From assembly GCF_014203645.1 (NCBI RefSeq), contig NZ_JACHJL010000003.1, positions 186,001-250,000 on the forward strand: DNA of 64,000 nt, given 5' to 3'. Shown in pieces: positions 1-8,297 of this stretch. Position numbers and translations under genes: made by a program. The notes beneath the pieces are model-generated. The model saw nothing but the letters and a program-made list of their open reading frames with translations. It was not told the origin of the DNA and did no database searches. How positions within the stretch are numbered: the stretch's first letter is position 1; the number at the start of each line of letters is the position of its first letter. This DNA comes from Streptomyces zagrosensis (lineage in GTDB: Bacteria; Actinomycetota; Actinomycetes; Streptomycetales; Streptomycetaceae).

Positions 1-1152
1 CCTCGTACGGGCGGTATTTTTCGCGCGCTGTCCAAAATCGCCGAGACCGCGCATGGGCTGAACGTTTCCGGCGCGATCGTTGATGAAGTTCACGTGCATA
101 AGCGGCGTGACCTGGTGGACGCGATCGAGACAGGAACGGGCGCACGTGACCAACCCTTGGTCGTATTCATCACGACGGCTGATGAGGGCGTGGAAGGGTC
201 CATCTACGACGAGAAACACACGTATACGCGGCGGTGTGCGGACGGCATTGTGTCCGACCCTGGTCATTACGGGGTCATCTGGGCTGCCGAAGAATCAGAC
301 GACCCTTTCAGCGAGGCGACATGGCGTAAGGCCAATCCCGGATTGGGTGCGTCGCCCTCGCTGGCCTACATGCGCCGTGAGGCGAACAAGGCGAAGTCCA
401 CGCCGAGCTATTTCCCTACGTTCTGCCGGTTGTCTCTCAACAGGCGTATGCGGGCCGCTAGTCGGTGGCTGACGCTCACGCTGTGGGATGCGAACAACGG
501 GCCGGTCAATGACAAGGCGTTCCGCTATCGGCGGGCATGGGGCGGGGTGGACCTGTCCGCGGTGTCCGACCTTTCGGCGTGGGTTCTGGTGGTCGAGTCC
601 CGGAAACCCGGGGTCGAGCTGGAAGTGATATCGCGCTTTTGGCTGCCCGAGGAACGCATAGACGAGCTAGAGGCACAGCTACAGGTCCCGCTTAAACAGT
701 GGGCGGACGACGGGCTGTTGACGCTCACCGAGGGCGACGCAATCGACTACGGGGCGATTGAGAAACAGATCATTGCGGACTGTCGTCGGCTCGACGTACA
801 GCGAATCTCTTACGACCGCATGTTTGCCGGGCAGCTCGTCCAGCGCATCGAACAGAAAACCCGCGGCGTGGACGTGGTGCCCGTCGCGCAGACCTATCTA
901 GGAATGAGCCCCGGCAGCAAGGAACTTGAAAGGCTGCTCCGCGAGAGCCGAATACACCACGGCGGAAACCCGATCCTCCGTTGGAATGCAAGTGTGGTCG
1001 AGGTATACCGGGACGGCAACGACAACTTGCGCCCCGTGAAACCTGACCGCGGGAAGTCGAGCGCCCGTATTGACGGTATCGCCGCTGTGGTCATGGCGCT
1101 TGACGGGTATGTCCGCCGACCGCTTAAGCGTGCCCGTGCGGCGAGCGCTTAG
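1..1152 (+). CDS. Phage terminase large subunit, 5' end outside the window
   Basis: This is the ATPase/nuclease motor that packages phage DNA into the prohead. The reading frame is open from base 1, so the N-terminal part with the Walker A loop is missing. A Walker B-like segment AIVDEVH lies at visible residues 25-31, with the Asp-Glu pair at 28-29. The C-terminal nuclease half shows GVDLSAVSDLSAW near residue 182 and a final RIDGIAAVVMAL segment with the expected acidic residue. About 383 residues are visible, which fits the C-terminal three quarters of a usual 500-560 residue enzyme. It is followed 15 bp later by the portal gene, the standard head-gene order. Confidence is high for the family. 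Confidence 0.93.
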   Translation, partial: PRTGGIFRALSKIAETAHGLNVSGAIVDEVHVHKRRDLVDAIETGTGARDQPLVVFITTADEGVEGSIYDEKHTYTRRCADGIVSDPGHYGVIWAAEESDDPFSEATWRKANPGLGASPSLAYMRREANKAKSTPSYFPTFCRLSLNRRMRAASRWLTLTLWDANNGPVNDKAFRYRRAWGGVDLSAVSDLSAWVLVVESRKPGVELEVISRFWLPEERIDELEAQLQVPLKQWADDGLLTLTEGDAIDYGAIEKQIIADCRRLDVQRISYDRMFAGQLVQRIEQKTRGVDVVPVAQTYLGMSPGSKELERLLRESRIHHGGNPILRWNASVVEVYRDGNDNLRPVKPDRGKSSARIDGIAAVVMALDGYVRRPLKRARAASA

Positions 1153-1167
1153 CACAAGGGGGGAAGC

Positions 1168-1539
1168 ATGGCGGAAACACCGCTACAGATGACGGAACGG
1201 CTGCACGGGAAGCTACAGCGCCGCAGGCACCAGGCCAAGAAATGGAGCGACGCGTACGAGGGGGAACGCCCGCTGTTGTTCACGTCGCCGGAATTCAGCA
1301 CGCAGACCGGCGGACTCTTTGACGATTTCTCCGACAACTGGTGCGCCGTGGTGCCCGATGCGACCGTTGAACGGCTCATGCCGATTGGTTTCCGTCTGGA
1401 AGACGGGTCCATAGACAAGGATGCCGGTAAGGCGTGGAAGCGCTCAGAATCCGATGTTGAGATCGGTCTTGCGCTGCTGGAAGCGCTGATTACAGGGCGC
1501 TCTTACGCCCTGGTCTGGAACAACGCCGATGGCAGTTGA
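1168..1539 (+). pseudogene. Phage portal protein, N-terminal fragment (frame interrupted)
   Basis: This encodes 123 residues matching the start of a siphovirus portal protein, the dodecameric ring at the head vertex. It begins at ATG after a strong GGGGGAAGC ribosome site and ends at a TGA directly after NNADGS. The rest of the portal continues in another frame from 1529. The peptide sense across the junction is smooth (NNADGS then VEITF), which indicates one ancestral gene broken by a net one- or two-base change around 1530-1540. Either the prophage has lost its portal, the assembly has an indel, or the second part is made by re-initiation at the overlapping ATG at 1529. Confidence 0.8.
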
Positions 1540-2602
1540 GATCACCTTTCAACACGCCGGAAGCGCGATAGTCGAGTACGTCCCTGGTCGTCGCCGGCTC
1601 CGTAAGGCGGGGCTCATGACGTGGCGAGACTGGGATACGGAGTTCGCAACCCTTTTCACGCCGACCATGGTTTACCGGTGGCAGCGTCCGACCCGCGAGG
1701 GCGGAAGGTGGACCGGCCGCACTGCGGGACTTGCCCGGGGCGAGCCGAGCCACATTCCGAATCCGCTCAAGGTGGTGCCGCTGGTTGAGTTGCCGAACCG
1801 CTCGCGGTTGCACGGTAAGCCACGGTCCGAGATTGCGACGGTCCTTCCGCTACAGGATGCGGTCAATACGCTGTGGGCTCACCTCATGACCGCATCGGAC
1901 GGTCTGGCCCTTCCGGCCCGTGCGGTGCTCGGAATGGACCGGCCCGTCCGCGAAATCGTGGACCCCGAGTCGGGGGAAGTCGTCGGCGAGGAGGATCTAC
2001 CGCTAGACCGTTTCCGGTCGGACCGTCTGCTGTGGCTTGAGAAACAGGGCGCGCAGATTGCCGAGTTCTCCGCCGCTGATCTTGAGAACTATCTCAAGGT
2101 TATTGAGGTGGCGGTGCAGCACATCGCCGCGCAGACCCGCACCCCGCCAAGCTATCTAGCGGGGCAGCTCGTCAATGTGAGCCCTGACGGGTTCGCCGCA
2201 TCGGAAGCGGGGCTGATTGCCAAAGTGTCCGAGATGCAACGGCACTTCGGATCGGCGCTGCGCGAAATTATGCGCCTTGAGGCCATAGCGCAGGGCGAGG
2301 CTCGGCGCGCGGAATCGCTTGCGCTCGGCTCCGTGGTGTGGAGAGACCCGCAGTTCCGCAGCGATGCGCAATACTCCGATGCGCTGGTGAAGTTGAAAAG
2401 TATCGGTGTGCCGGATGAGGCTCTGTGGGAACGCATACCCGGGGTGACCCCGGATGAGATCGGACGTTGGAAGACCATGCGTACGGATGCCGCGGGTGCA
2501 ATCCTCGGCGGGGACATGTCCGGGCTGTTCGGCGTGAAGCCCGACCAGGCCGAGGACGACGACCAGGCCGACGAACCCGAGGACGCCGAGGGGGCCGCCT
2601 AG
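1529..2602 (+). pseudogene. Phage portal protein, C-terminal fragment
   Basis: This 357-residue frame carries the wing/stem and crown parts of the portal. It overlaps the N-terminal fragment by 11 bases and sits in the +1 frame relative to it. The residues SEIATVLPLQDAVNTLWAH and QTRTPPSYLAGQLV are typical of actinophage portals, where a PPSYL-type motif closes the clip region. The C-terminal tail is acidic (DQAEDDDQADEPEDAE). Summed with the first fragment the length is about 480 residues, normal for the family. The TAGTG overlap at 2600-2604 couples it to the next gene. The family call is firm; whether functional protein is made is unknown. Confidence 0.82.
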
Positions 2603-3582
2603 TGTCCCGTATGGCGGAGTTGGCGGCCGAGCGGTACACCCAAGTCCAGGACATTTCCCGGGCCGTTGTGGAGGCGATACAGGGGCTTTGGAAGGACGTT
2701 CCCGCCGACCGCATTCTGTCCGCCATGCAGGGCGAGGCGGGGCGGACAATCCTCGCCGCGGTGACCGCCGGACAGCTCTCCGCCGTACAGGGTGCCCAAC
2801 TGTTCGTCGGTGCGTCCATGGCGGCCCAAGGTGCCATTGCGGCCCCGCTCGGCACGCTCGACACCGCGGCCCTGGTCGGCATCGCTGCGGACGGCCGGCC
2901 CCTCGCCTCACTGCTGCAACTGCCCGCCATTACCACGGCTCGGGCTCTAGCAGCCGGCGAGAGCGCCGAACTCGCGGCGGCCCGTGGGCTTACCCAAATG
3001 GCCATGATGGCAGCGACACAGATAGCCGACGCGTCCCGTACGGCTACGTCCATCGGCATGGCAGCACATCCGCGCTGTATCTCGTATGTCCGCGTTGTGC
3101 GGCTGCCCGCGTGCGCTCGGTGCATCATCCTGGCGGGCCGTCAATACATCTATTCCACGGGCTTCAAACGGCATCCCCGCTGTGACTGCGGAATGGAGCC
3201 GATGACCGATGCCGAGTGGAAAGCGAGCAAGTCCCCCGAGGACTTGTTCCGTGAGATGAGTCCCGCCGAACAGCGGAAGCGGCTCGGGGAAGCGGGCGTC
3301 ATGGCCCTTGAGCGCGGGGCGGACCTCGGGCAGATCATCAACGCCCGCCGAGGAATGGCAACCGCGGTAACCGGTCGGGGCCCGATGCGCGTCACGACCG
3401 AGGGCACCACCAAACGCGGTATCGGGGCCAAGGCCATGGGTGCCGCGTTCGAGAAAGTCTCGGGCCAAAAGTACGCACGGGCCCGCGAGGCGCGGCTAAC
3501 GCCAGAGACCATTTTCAAACTCGCGGGAGAGAACCGCGAGCACCAAATAGCGATGCTCAAGAAACACGGATACATCGTGTGA
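2602..3582 (+). CDS. MuF-like minor capsid/head morphogenesis protein
   Basis: This protein of about 326 residues follows the portal, the usual place of MuF/SPP1 gp7-type minor head proteins that bind the portal and enter the capsid. I chose GTG at 2602 because it overlaps the portal stop (TAGTG); the open frame upstream only shadows the portal gene. The first half is helical and alanine-rich. A likely metal site lies at C171, C174, H191, C194 and C196 (CARC then HPRCDC), common in actinophage MuF proteins. The C-terminal 100 residues are basic. No toxin-like extension is visible. Function comes from position plus the Cys/His cluster. Confidence 0.75.
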   Translation: MSRMAELAAERYTQVQDISRAVVEAIQGLWKDVPADRILSAMQGEAGRTILAAVTAGQLSAVQGAQLFVGASMAAQGAIAAPLGTLDTAALVGIAADGRPLASLLQLPAITTARALAAGESAELAAARGLTQMAMMAATQIADASRTATSIGMAAHPRCISYVRVVRLPACARCIILAGRQYIYSTGFKRHPRCDCGMEPMTDAEWKASKSPEDLFREMSPAEQRKRLGEAGVMALERGADLGQIINARRGMATAVTGRGPMRVTTEGTTKRGIGAKAMGAAFEKVSGQKYARAREARLTPETIFKLAGENREHQIAMLKKHGYIV

Positions 3583-3598
3583 ACCAGGGGGACCACCT

Positions 3599-4168
3599 AT
3601 GGCAAACGACCCGCAGAACACCCCGGACAACGGCCCCGAGGACAAGCCCGAGGGTGCGCCCGGTACGGCTACCGGCAGCGAGCGCCAGGGCGAGGCGGGC
3701 AAGGGGCCCGAGGGCGACCAGGCCGACGCGGCGAAGACCGCCGAGACTGCCCGAGCGGCTGCCGAGAAGCGCGCCACCGACGCGGAAGCGGAAGCGGCTC
3801 GGCTCCGCCGCTCGAACGCGGCGACCCGGGGCACCGACCTTGACGCCATGCGCGCGGAGATCCGGCAGAAGTTCACGGAACAGCTCGTCCGCGCCGAGCT
3901 GCGCGCCGCTGCTGCGGGCAAGCTCCGTGATCCCGCGGACGCCCTCGCGCTGCTGGACGTGTCCTCGCTCGCCGGCTCCGGGGGCGATATCGACGCTGCC
4001 GCGGTGGCTGCTGCCGTGGACCAGCTCGTCAAGGACAAGCCCTATCTTGCGGTCGCAGAGACCGACCCCGCGCGGTCGTGGGGTGACGTGGGCGCGGGTC
4101 CGCGTGAGACCGCCGAGCCCGAGCCGGCAACCCCGCTTGACCGTCTGCGCCGCGCGTACGACGCGTAA
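3599..4168 (+). CDS. Phage capsid scaffolding protein
   Basis: This 189-residue protein lies between the MuF-like gene and the major capsid gene. Its composition is typical of a scaffold: a disordered, acidic, Gly/Pro-rich N-terminus (residues 1-45), an alanine-rich charged coiled coil (about 46-105), and a short basic C-terminus (LDRLRRAYDA) of the kind that contacts capsid subunits. No protease motif is visible. The start ATG has a GGGGGACC ribosome site. Scaffold proteins assemble the procapsid and are then lost. The call rests on position and composition, since sequence is poorly conserved in this family. Confidence 0.75.
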   Translation: MANDPQNTPDNGPEDKPEGAPGTATGSERQGEAGKGPEGDQADAAKTAETARAAAEKRATDAEAEAARLRRSNAATRGTDLDAMRAEIRQKFTEQLVRAELRAAAAGKLRDPADALALLDVSSLAGSGGDIDAAAVAAAVDQLVKDKPYLAVAETDPARSWGDVGAGPRETAEPEPATPLDRLRRAYDA

Positions 4169-4206
4169 GGAACCATTCCGCAGAGACGTTCCGGCAACCC
4201 ATTCCA

Positions 4207-4240
4207 GGGGACGCATCTAAATAGGTGCCGTCCCCTTTTT
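4207..4240 (+). terminator. Intrinsic terminator before the capsid gene
   Basis: Arms GGGGACG (4207-4213) and CGTCCCC (4229-4235) pair perfectly, extend through a partly paired CATCT/AGGTG region, and are followed by five T. It separates the terminase-to-scaffold block from the capsid gene, so capsid expression may be controlled independently. Confidence 0.85.
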
Positions 4241-4269
4241 CATGCCCAAAATCAGGGGGAATTCAACAC
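4241..4269 (+). promoter_or_regulatory. Conserved post-terminator leader, copy 1
   Basis: This stretch starts CATGCCCAAAATCAGGGGG and ends directly at the capsid ATG. Nearly the same sequence follows a terminator at 14111 and at 17091, each time just upstream of a start codon. It contains the purine-rich ribosome site, but the conservation (CATGCC, AAA, CAGGGGG, ATTCA) extends well beyond it. It resembles in concept the start-associated sequences described in some mycobacteriophages. Function is inferred only. Confidence 0.6.
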
Positions 4270-5226
4270 ATGGCACTGACTCTTCCCGAGGCTGCCAAGC
4301 TCAGCACGACCGATCTTCAGCGGGGCGTTATCGAAACGTTCGTGCAGGAGTCGAGCATTCTTGACCGGCTGCCGCTGCTGACCATCGAGGGAAATTCCTA
4401 CGCGTACAACGAGGAAGCCACGCTGCCGGGCGTCCAGTTCCGTTCCGTGAATGAGGCTTACGCCGAGAGTACGGGCACCGTGAACCAGAAGTCCGAAAGC
4501 CTGGTAATCCTCGGTGGCGACGCGGACGTTGACAAGTTCATCGTTAAGACCCGCGGCAACCTGAATGATCAGCGCGCCATTCAGACGCGCATGAAGGTCA
4601 AAGCCGCTGCGTATAAGTTCCAGGACGCGTTTTTCAATGGCGACGTTGCGGCCGAGCCCAAGGGCTTTGACGGTTTGCGTAAGCGGCTCACCGGTAACCA
4701 GGTGGTTTCCGCGGGCACCAACGGCGCCCCGATTGTGGGTACCGATGGCAAGGACTCGCACGCGTTCTTCGACCTGCTCGACGCGCTCGTTGCACAGGTC
4801 CCGGGCCTGACCAACGCGAATGGCGCTCTGTACGCCAACCGCGCGGTTATCGCAAAGATCAAGTCCGCGGCTCGCCGGATCGGCGGTTACGAGATGGTCC
4901 GCGAGGCCCTTACCGGAAAGTACGTCGCCACCTACAACGGCATTCCGCTGCTCGACCCGGGGCAGACTGCCGCGGGCGCTGACATTCTCCCGCAGACCGA
5001 GACGCAGGGAACGGCCGTTGACGCGTCGTCCATTTACGCCGTGCGTTTTGGTCAGGCCGAGGACGACCGCGCGGTGACCGGGCTCACCAACGGCGGTATT
5101 CAGGTTACGGATCTCGGCGAGCTGGAATCCAAGCCCTCTTACCGCACCCGCATTGAGTTCTATACCGGCCTCGCTGTTTTCGGTGGCCGTGGTGCTGCCC
5201 GCCTCAACGGCGTTCTCGCCAAGTAA
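4270..5226 (+). CDS. Major capsid protein (HK97 fold)
   Basis: This 318-residue protein forms the icosahedral shell. The start is the ATG at 4270, just after the leader with a CAGGGGGAA ribosome site; an in-frame ATG at 4225 lies inside the terminator and is rejected. The N-terminal helix (TLPEAAKLSTTDLQRGVIE), the P-domain/E-loop region around residues 40-80 and the C-terminal YRTRIEFYTGLAVFGGRGA strand are typical of the phage major capsid family in actinophages. There is no long N-terminal delta domain, consistent with a separate scaffold. It probably has its own high-level expression given the terminator upstream. Confidence 0.88.
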   Translation: MALTLPEAAKLSTTDLQRGVIETFVQESSILDRLPLLTIEGNSYAYNEEATLPGVQFRSVNEAYAESTGTVNQKSESLVILGGDADVDKFIVKTRGNLNDQRAIQTRMKVKAAAYKFQDAFFNGDVAAEPKGFDGLRKRLTGNQVVSAGTNGAPIVGTDGKDSHAFFDLLDALVAQVPGLTNANGALYANRAVIAKIKSAARRIGGYEMVREALTGKYVATYNGIPLLDPGQTAAGADILPQTETQGTAVDASSIYAVRFGQAEDDRAVTGLTNGGIQVTDLGELESKPSYRTRIEFYTGLAVFGGRGAARLNGVLAK

Positions 5227-5240
5227 GGGAAGGGGACGGA

Positions 5241-5399
5241 ATGCCACCGCGCAAGCGGGCAGCGTCCGCCCCGAAGATTCCGCACACAAATTCCTGCGGT
5301 GCCCCGGAACGGGTCGAGAGCTTTCCGGTTCTCGATTCCTCCGGGGCCCCGCGGACCGTGGCGCGGTGTCTGGCGTGCGGCGCTCAGACAGTCACATAG
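5241..5399 (+). CDS. Small Cys-containing phage protein (52 aa)
   Basis: This short gene sits between the capsid and connector genes, with start ATG after GGAAGGGGACGG and stop TAG. The product begins with basic MPPRKRAASAPK and has cysteines at residues 19, 44 and 47, the last two as CLAC. It could be a tiny zinc-binding protein. Its position is where head-decoration or very small connector-region proteins occur, but no family is recognised. The frame has good actinobacterial codon use and fits exactly between neighbours with no overlap. Confidence 0.6.
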   Translation: MPPRKRAASAPKIPHTNSCGAPERVESFPVLDSSGAPRTVARCLACGAQTVT

Positions 5400-5417
5400 C
5401 AAGGGGAGGTAACGCGC

Positions 5418-5972
5418 ATGGCACTCCCCGCATTGGCCACGGTGGACGAGCTTGCGGCGTGGATGCAGCGCGAGCGGGACGAGCTGCCCGAGGGGGCCGC
5501 CCTGGTGCTCGACACCGCGTCCGCCATCGTCCGCAGCGAGGCACGGCAGCGCTTCACCCGAGGGACGAGCACCGTTGCTCTCTCTCCTCGGGGACAAGGG
5601 GTCGCGCTGCCCCAACGTCCAGTTGTAGCGGTTGAGTTGGTCCGCGCGGGTGGTCGAGTGCTGCGGCCGGACGAGTACCGGTTGTGGCGTGATGATCTGT
5701 GGCTACGTGCCCTCGGGTTCGGGCCCGTGGTCGTCACGTACACCCACGGCTACACCGAGGTTCCCGCGACCGTGCGCGCCATCGTGCTCACGCTCGCCGG
5801 CCGAGTGCTGACCAACCCGTCCGATCTTCGGCAAGAGTCGGTCGGCTCGGTGTCGGTGACCTACGCGGCCGAGACCATCGGCGCGAGCCTCGCCCCCATC
5901 GAGCGGGACCAACTCGCCCGGTACCGCCCTCGCGCTGTTGTCGTGCAGCTCGGGAAGCGGGGCCCCTGGTGA
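5418..5972 (+). CDS. Head-tail connector (adaptor) protein
   Basis: This 184-residue protein is in the first position after the capsid, where siphoviruses encode the adaptor ring that sits below the portal (HK97 gp6/SPP1 gp15 type). The N-terminus (LATVDELAAWMQRERDEL) and the helix VLDTASAIVRSEARQRF match the start of such connectors. A central beta-rich part ends in VVTYTHGYTEVPATVRA, a recurrent pattern in actinophage head-tail connectors. The stop overlaps the next start (GTGA), suggesting translational coupling. Confidence 0.75.
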   Translation: MALPALATVDELAAWMQRERDELPEGAALVLDTASAIVRSEARQRFTRGTSTVALSPRGQGVALPQRPVVAVELVRAGGRVLRPDEYRLWRDDLWLRALGFGPVVVTYTHGYTEVPATVRAIVLTLAGRVLTNPSDLRQESVGSVSVTYAAETIGASLAPIERDQLARYRPRAVVVQLGKRGPW

Positions 5973-6313
5973 CGCTCCACTACACACAGACGGTCGTGAT
6001 CGTGCGGGCCCCGTTCGTGGCGGACCGGTACGGCAACGAGACCGCCGAGCGGGATTGGTCGAGCGCCACCAGGACGACCGTCCGCCGCGTATCGGTCCAG
6101 CCGGACACGTCCACCGAGGACGACGGAGACCGCCCTGCGGTGACCACGGGCCTACGGCTGACCACGCGCCGCGGGGTCGATATCGACCTGATACCGGGCG
6201 ACCGCGTGGTTGCCGTGGGCCGGCTGTTGGAGACCGACGGATATGTTGCGCGGTGGGTCGTCGGGGGGCGACTGCACCACGCCGAAGCACGGTTGAAGGA
6301 GGTGAACGGATGA
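5969..6313 (+). CDS. Putative head-closure (stopper) protein
   Basis: This 114-residue product begins at GTG 5969, overlapping the stop of the connector gene by four bases. It is almost entirely beta-strand in character (TQTVVIVRAPFVADRYGN, then VAVGRLLETDGYVARW). Small beta-barrel stopper proteins that close the head after packaging are found exactly here. The GDRVVAVGRLLETDGYV stretch is typical of this class in Streptomyces phages. Sequence alone would not prove the role; gene order does most of the work. Confidence 0.6.
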   Translation: MTLHYTQTVVIVRAPFVADRYGNETAERDWSSATRTTVRRVSVQPDTSTEDDGDRPAVTTGLRLTTRRGVDIDLIPGDRVVAVGRLLETDGYVARWVVGGRLHHAEARLKEVNG

Positions 6314-6552
6314 GATTTCGACCCAACCGCAGCGGCATTAACTCGCTCATGAAAAACCCGGAAGTCGGACGGGAAGTCGAGCGCATCGCGGGGCGCATCG
6401 CTGCGAGTGCAGAGGGCGACGGGGGCGACTACCGGACCGACTCGGCTCTAGGTGCCCGACGTTGGCGCGCGGCTGTGATCGGCAATTACAACAAGCACAA
6501 CGACGCCGAGGGCACACGTAGCGCGCTGCTGCGCGGAATGGACGGCGCCTAA
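6310..6552 (+). CDS. Neck/minor capsid protein, HK97 gp10-like position
   Basis: This short 80-residue basic protein runs from ATG 6310, overlapping the previous stop, to a stop that overlaps the next start. It starts MRFRPNRSGINSLMKNPE and contains VERIAGRIAASAEG, a pattern seen in small neck proteins of actinophages that help join head and tail. It is shorter than HK97 gp10 (about 130 residues). Position and overlap place it firmly in the connector operon. Confidence 0.6.
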   Translation: MRFRPNRSGINSLMKNPEVGREVERIAGRIAASAEGDGGDYRTDSALGARRWRAAVIGNYNKHNDAEGTRSALLRGMDGA

Positions 6553-6956
6553 TGGCCCGTCCGCTGGTGCTCATGCCGGACGCGGTGGCGGTGGTGACGG
6601 GCTATCTCCGGGGCGCTCTCAAGGCCCGTGGTCGGCCCGTCCCTGTCGTCTCCCGCGTCCCTACTCCGCGGCCCCCGGTATTCGTCCGGGTGCAGCGCAT
6701 CGGGGGCACGCAGCAGACCCCCGTTTCCGACCGTCCTCGGCTTGATATTCACTGCTGGGCCGAGAGCGAGTCCGCGGCTCATGATCTCGCGGCGCTCTCC
6801 CGCGCACTGCTCGGTGACATTCCCGGGGTGCGCGACGGAGTGACCGTTTACCGGGTGTCGGAAGTCGGGGGCCCGATGTGGCTGCCCGACGACCAGACCA
6901 GCGCCCCGCGCTTTGCGTTCGCCGTGGAAATCCACATGCGTGGACGGGCGCTCTAA
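6552..6956 (+). CDS. Putative tail terminator/tail completion protein
   Basis: This 134-residue protein lies directly before the tail tube gene, where the tail terminator that caps the finished tail is encoded. The order of elements is an N-terminal helix (DAVAVVTGYLRGALKARG), central strands (FVRVQRIGGT, RLDIHCWAES) and a helix (AAHDLAALSRALLGDIPG), the alpha-beta layout of the lambda gpU/HK97 gp10-type terminators. The ATG overlaps the preceding TAA. Confidence 0.65.
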   Translation: MARPLVLMPDAVAVVTGYLRGALKARGRPVPVVSRVPTPRPPVFVRVQRIGGTQQTPVSDRPRLDIHCWAESESAAHDLAALSRALLGDIPGVRDGVTVYRVSEVGGPMWLPDDQTSAPRFAFAVEIHMRGRAL

Positions 6957-6987
6957 ACACCACTTTCATTTACTACGGGGGACACCC

Positions 6988-7551
6988 ATGTCTCTAAACG
7001 CCAACGCCGTAAGGGTGGCGGTCACTGGTGCTGCCTATGTGGCACCGCCAAAGGCAACGCTACCGACTGACGCCGGAGCCCCTTGGGACGCAGCGTTCAC
7101 GGATATCGGTTGGATCTCGGATGACGGGATTACCGAAGCCAACTCGGCGGACACCACGGAAATCAAGGGATGGCAGGGCGGCGCTACCGTCCGGAAGGTC
7201 ATTTCGTCCAGCGAAATGTCTTTCTCCTTTACCGCCATCGAGACGAGTAAGACCGTCCTTGAGCTGTACCACAAGGGCGCAAAGGTGGCGACGACTTCCG
7301 GCAAGTCGGTGCTTGCCATTAAGGCCCCGGGCCCGGACCGTCGCACGTTCGGTTTCGACGTGATCGACGGCAACAGCCATATCCGCATTGTGGTGCCGGA
7401 CGGCGAGGTCACCGAGACCGGAGACATTACCTACAAGGGCGACGAGGCGGTTTCTTACGAGCTGACCATTACCGCCTATCCGGGTGCTGACGGAACGGTC
7501 GCAATCAAGTACAGCGATGACCCCGCGTGGGGCACAACTCCCGCCGCGTAA
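6988..7551 (+). CDS. Major tail tube protein
   Basis: This 187-residue protein forms the stacked rings of the tail tube. It starts at ATG 6988 after a GGGGGAC ribosome site. The beta-rich sequence with FTDIGWISDDGITEA near the N-terminus and EIKGWQGGATVRKVISSSE is characteristic of actinophage tail tube proteins, followed by FSFTAIETSKTVLELYH. It ends with a Gly/Pro/Ala-rich tail. It sits between the terminator and chaperone genes as expected. The free 31-bp gap upstream suggests separate, strong translation. Confidence 0.85.
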   Translation: MSLNANAVRVAVTGAAYVAPPKATLPTDAGAPWDAAFTDIGWISDDGITEANSADTTEIKGWQGGATVRKVISSSEMSFSFTAIETSKTVLELYHKGAKVATTSGKSVLAIKAPGPDRRTFGFDVIDGNSHIRIVVPDGEVTETGDITYKGDEAVSYELTITAYPGADGTVAIKYSDDPAWGTTPAA

Positions 7552-7596
7552 ACCCGCGTAAAAACGTACCGTCTATATCAGTAAGAGGCACAGCAC

Positions 7597-7908
7597 ATGG
7601 GTAATGCATTCGACCTTGACGTGTGGGTCAAGGAAGCCCGAAAGGAACCTTTCCGGTTCACCCTTGCCGGTCTGGTGTTCACGATGCCCGCAGCCGGCGA
7701 GCTGGATAAGGCCATTCTCAAGGCCGTGAACGTGGACAACCCGAGCGCCACGGATATTGAGACCCTGCTTAAGCACGGGCTCGGAGACCAGTGGAAGCAG
7801 TTTGACGACGTTCCGGCCCCGCTCGCTGCGCTCGGTGAGCTTTTCCGGCAGTGGCAGAAGCACGAGGGTACGCCGCTGGGGGAATCCTCGGCCTCTGCCG
7901 ACTCCTGA
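7597..7908 (+). CDS. Tail assembly chaperone, short form
   Basis: This 103-residue protein precedes the tape measure gene. Siphoviruses make two chaperones here from one start, the longer by a -1 ribosomal frameshift. This short form starts MGNAFDLDVWVKEARKEPF and includes a TMPAAGELDK segment typical of the first chaperone. It ends SSASADS with TGA at 7906. The second chaperone lies in the -1 frame and overlaps the end of this one, as in lambda G/GT. Confidence 0.8.
   Translation: MGNAFDLDVWVKEARKEPFRFTLAGLVFTMPAAGELDKAILKAVNVDNPSATDIETLLKHGLGDQWKQFDDVPAPLAALGELFRQWQKHEGTPLGESSASADS
7878..7884 (+). promoter_or_regulatory. Likely -1 ribosomal frameshift site
   Basis: The heptamer GGGGGAA spans codons CTG GGG GAA near the 3' end of the short chaperone. 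Slipping back one base lets the ribosome read GGA ATC CTC in the frame that stays open to 8291. It is not a perfect X-XXY-YYZ heptamer; a P-site GGG slip is the simplest reading. Confidence 0.6.
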
Positions 7909-8291
7909 ATGAGTACGGCGAGGCCATAGAAGCGGATATGCAGCGGTATTACGGTACCGATCTGCGCGACCTGTTCCGGCCCGGATCGGGCCTTACGTGG
8001 CGCCGTTTGCGAGCCCTGGTGACGGGTCTTCCGGCCGACTCTGCATTGGGTCGGGCGATTGCCGGCCCGGATTCCGTGTGGACGCTGGAAACGCAGCTAC
8101 TCGCAGCGGTGCATGACCGCTTGAGCGAGGGCAATTGGCAGCGCGGGAACGCGGGCTCGAAATCGCCGAGTAGGCGCCCGCAACCCATTCCCCGCCCGGG
8201 TGTCCGTACGGACCGGATCGGCGGGACACGCCGCGACGTCCGCGAGGTCGCTACCTACCTTGCGCGGTTGCAGCCGGGGAACGGGGGGTGA
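7881..8291 (+). CDS. Tail assembly chaperone, frameshift extension
   Basis: This -1 frame has no convincing start of its own with a ribosome site and overlaps the short chaperone. A slip at the G-run would join them into a product of about 231 residues. The extension reads GILGLCRLLNEYGEAIEADM and continues with YGTDLRDLFRPGSGLTWRRL, which matches the second tail chaperone (gpT-type) of many actinophages, where a DL-x(n)-SWRRL-like segment is common. The tail is basic and proline-rich. It ends six bases before the tape measure start. Confidence 0.75.
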   Translation, partial: GILGLCRLLNEYGEAIEADMQRYYGTDLRDLFRPGSGLTWRRLRALVTGLPADSALGRAIAGPDSVWTLETQLLAAVHDRLSEGNWQRGNAGSKSPSRRPQPIPRPGVRTDRIGGTRRDVREVATYLARLQPGNGG

Positions 8292-8297
8292 TCCGGT

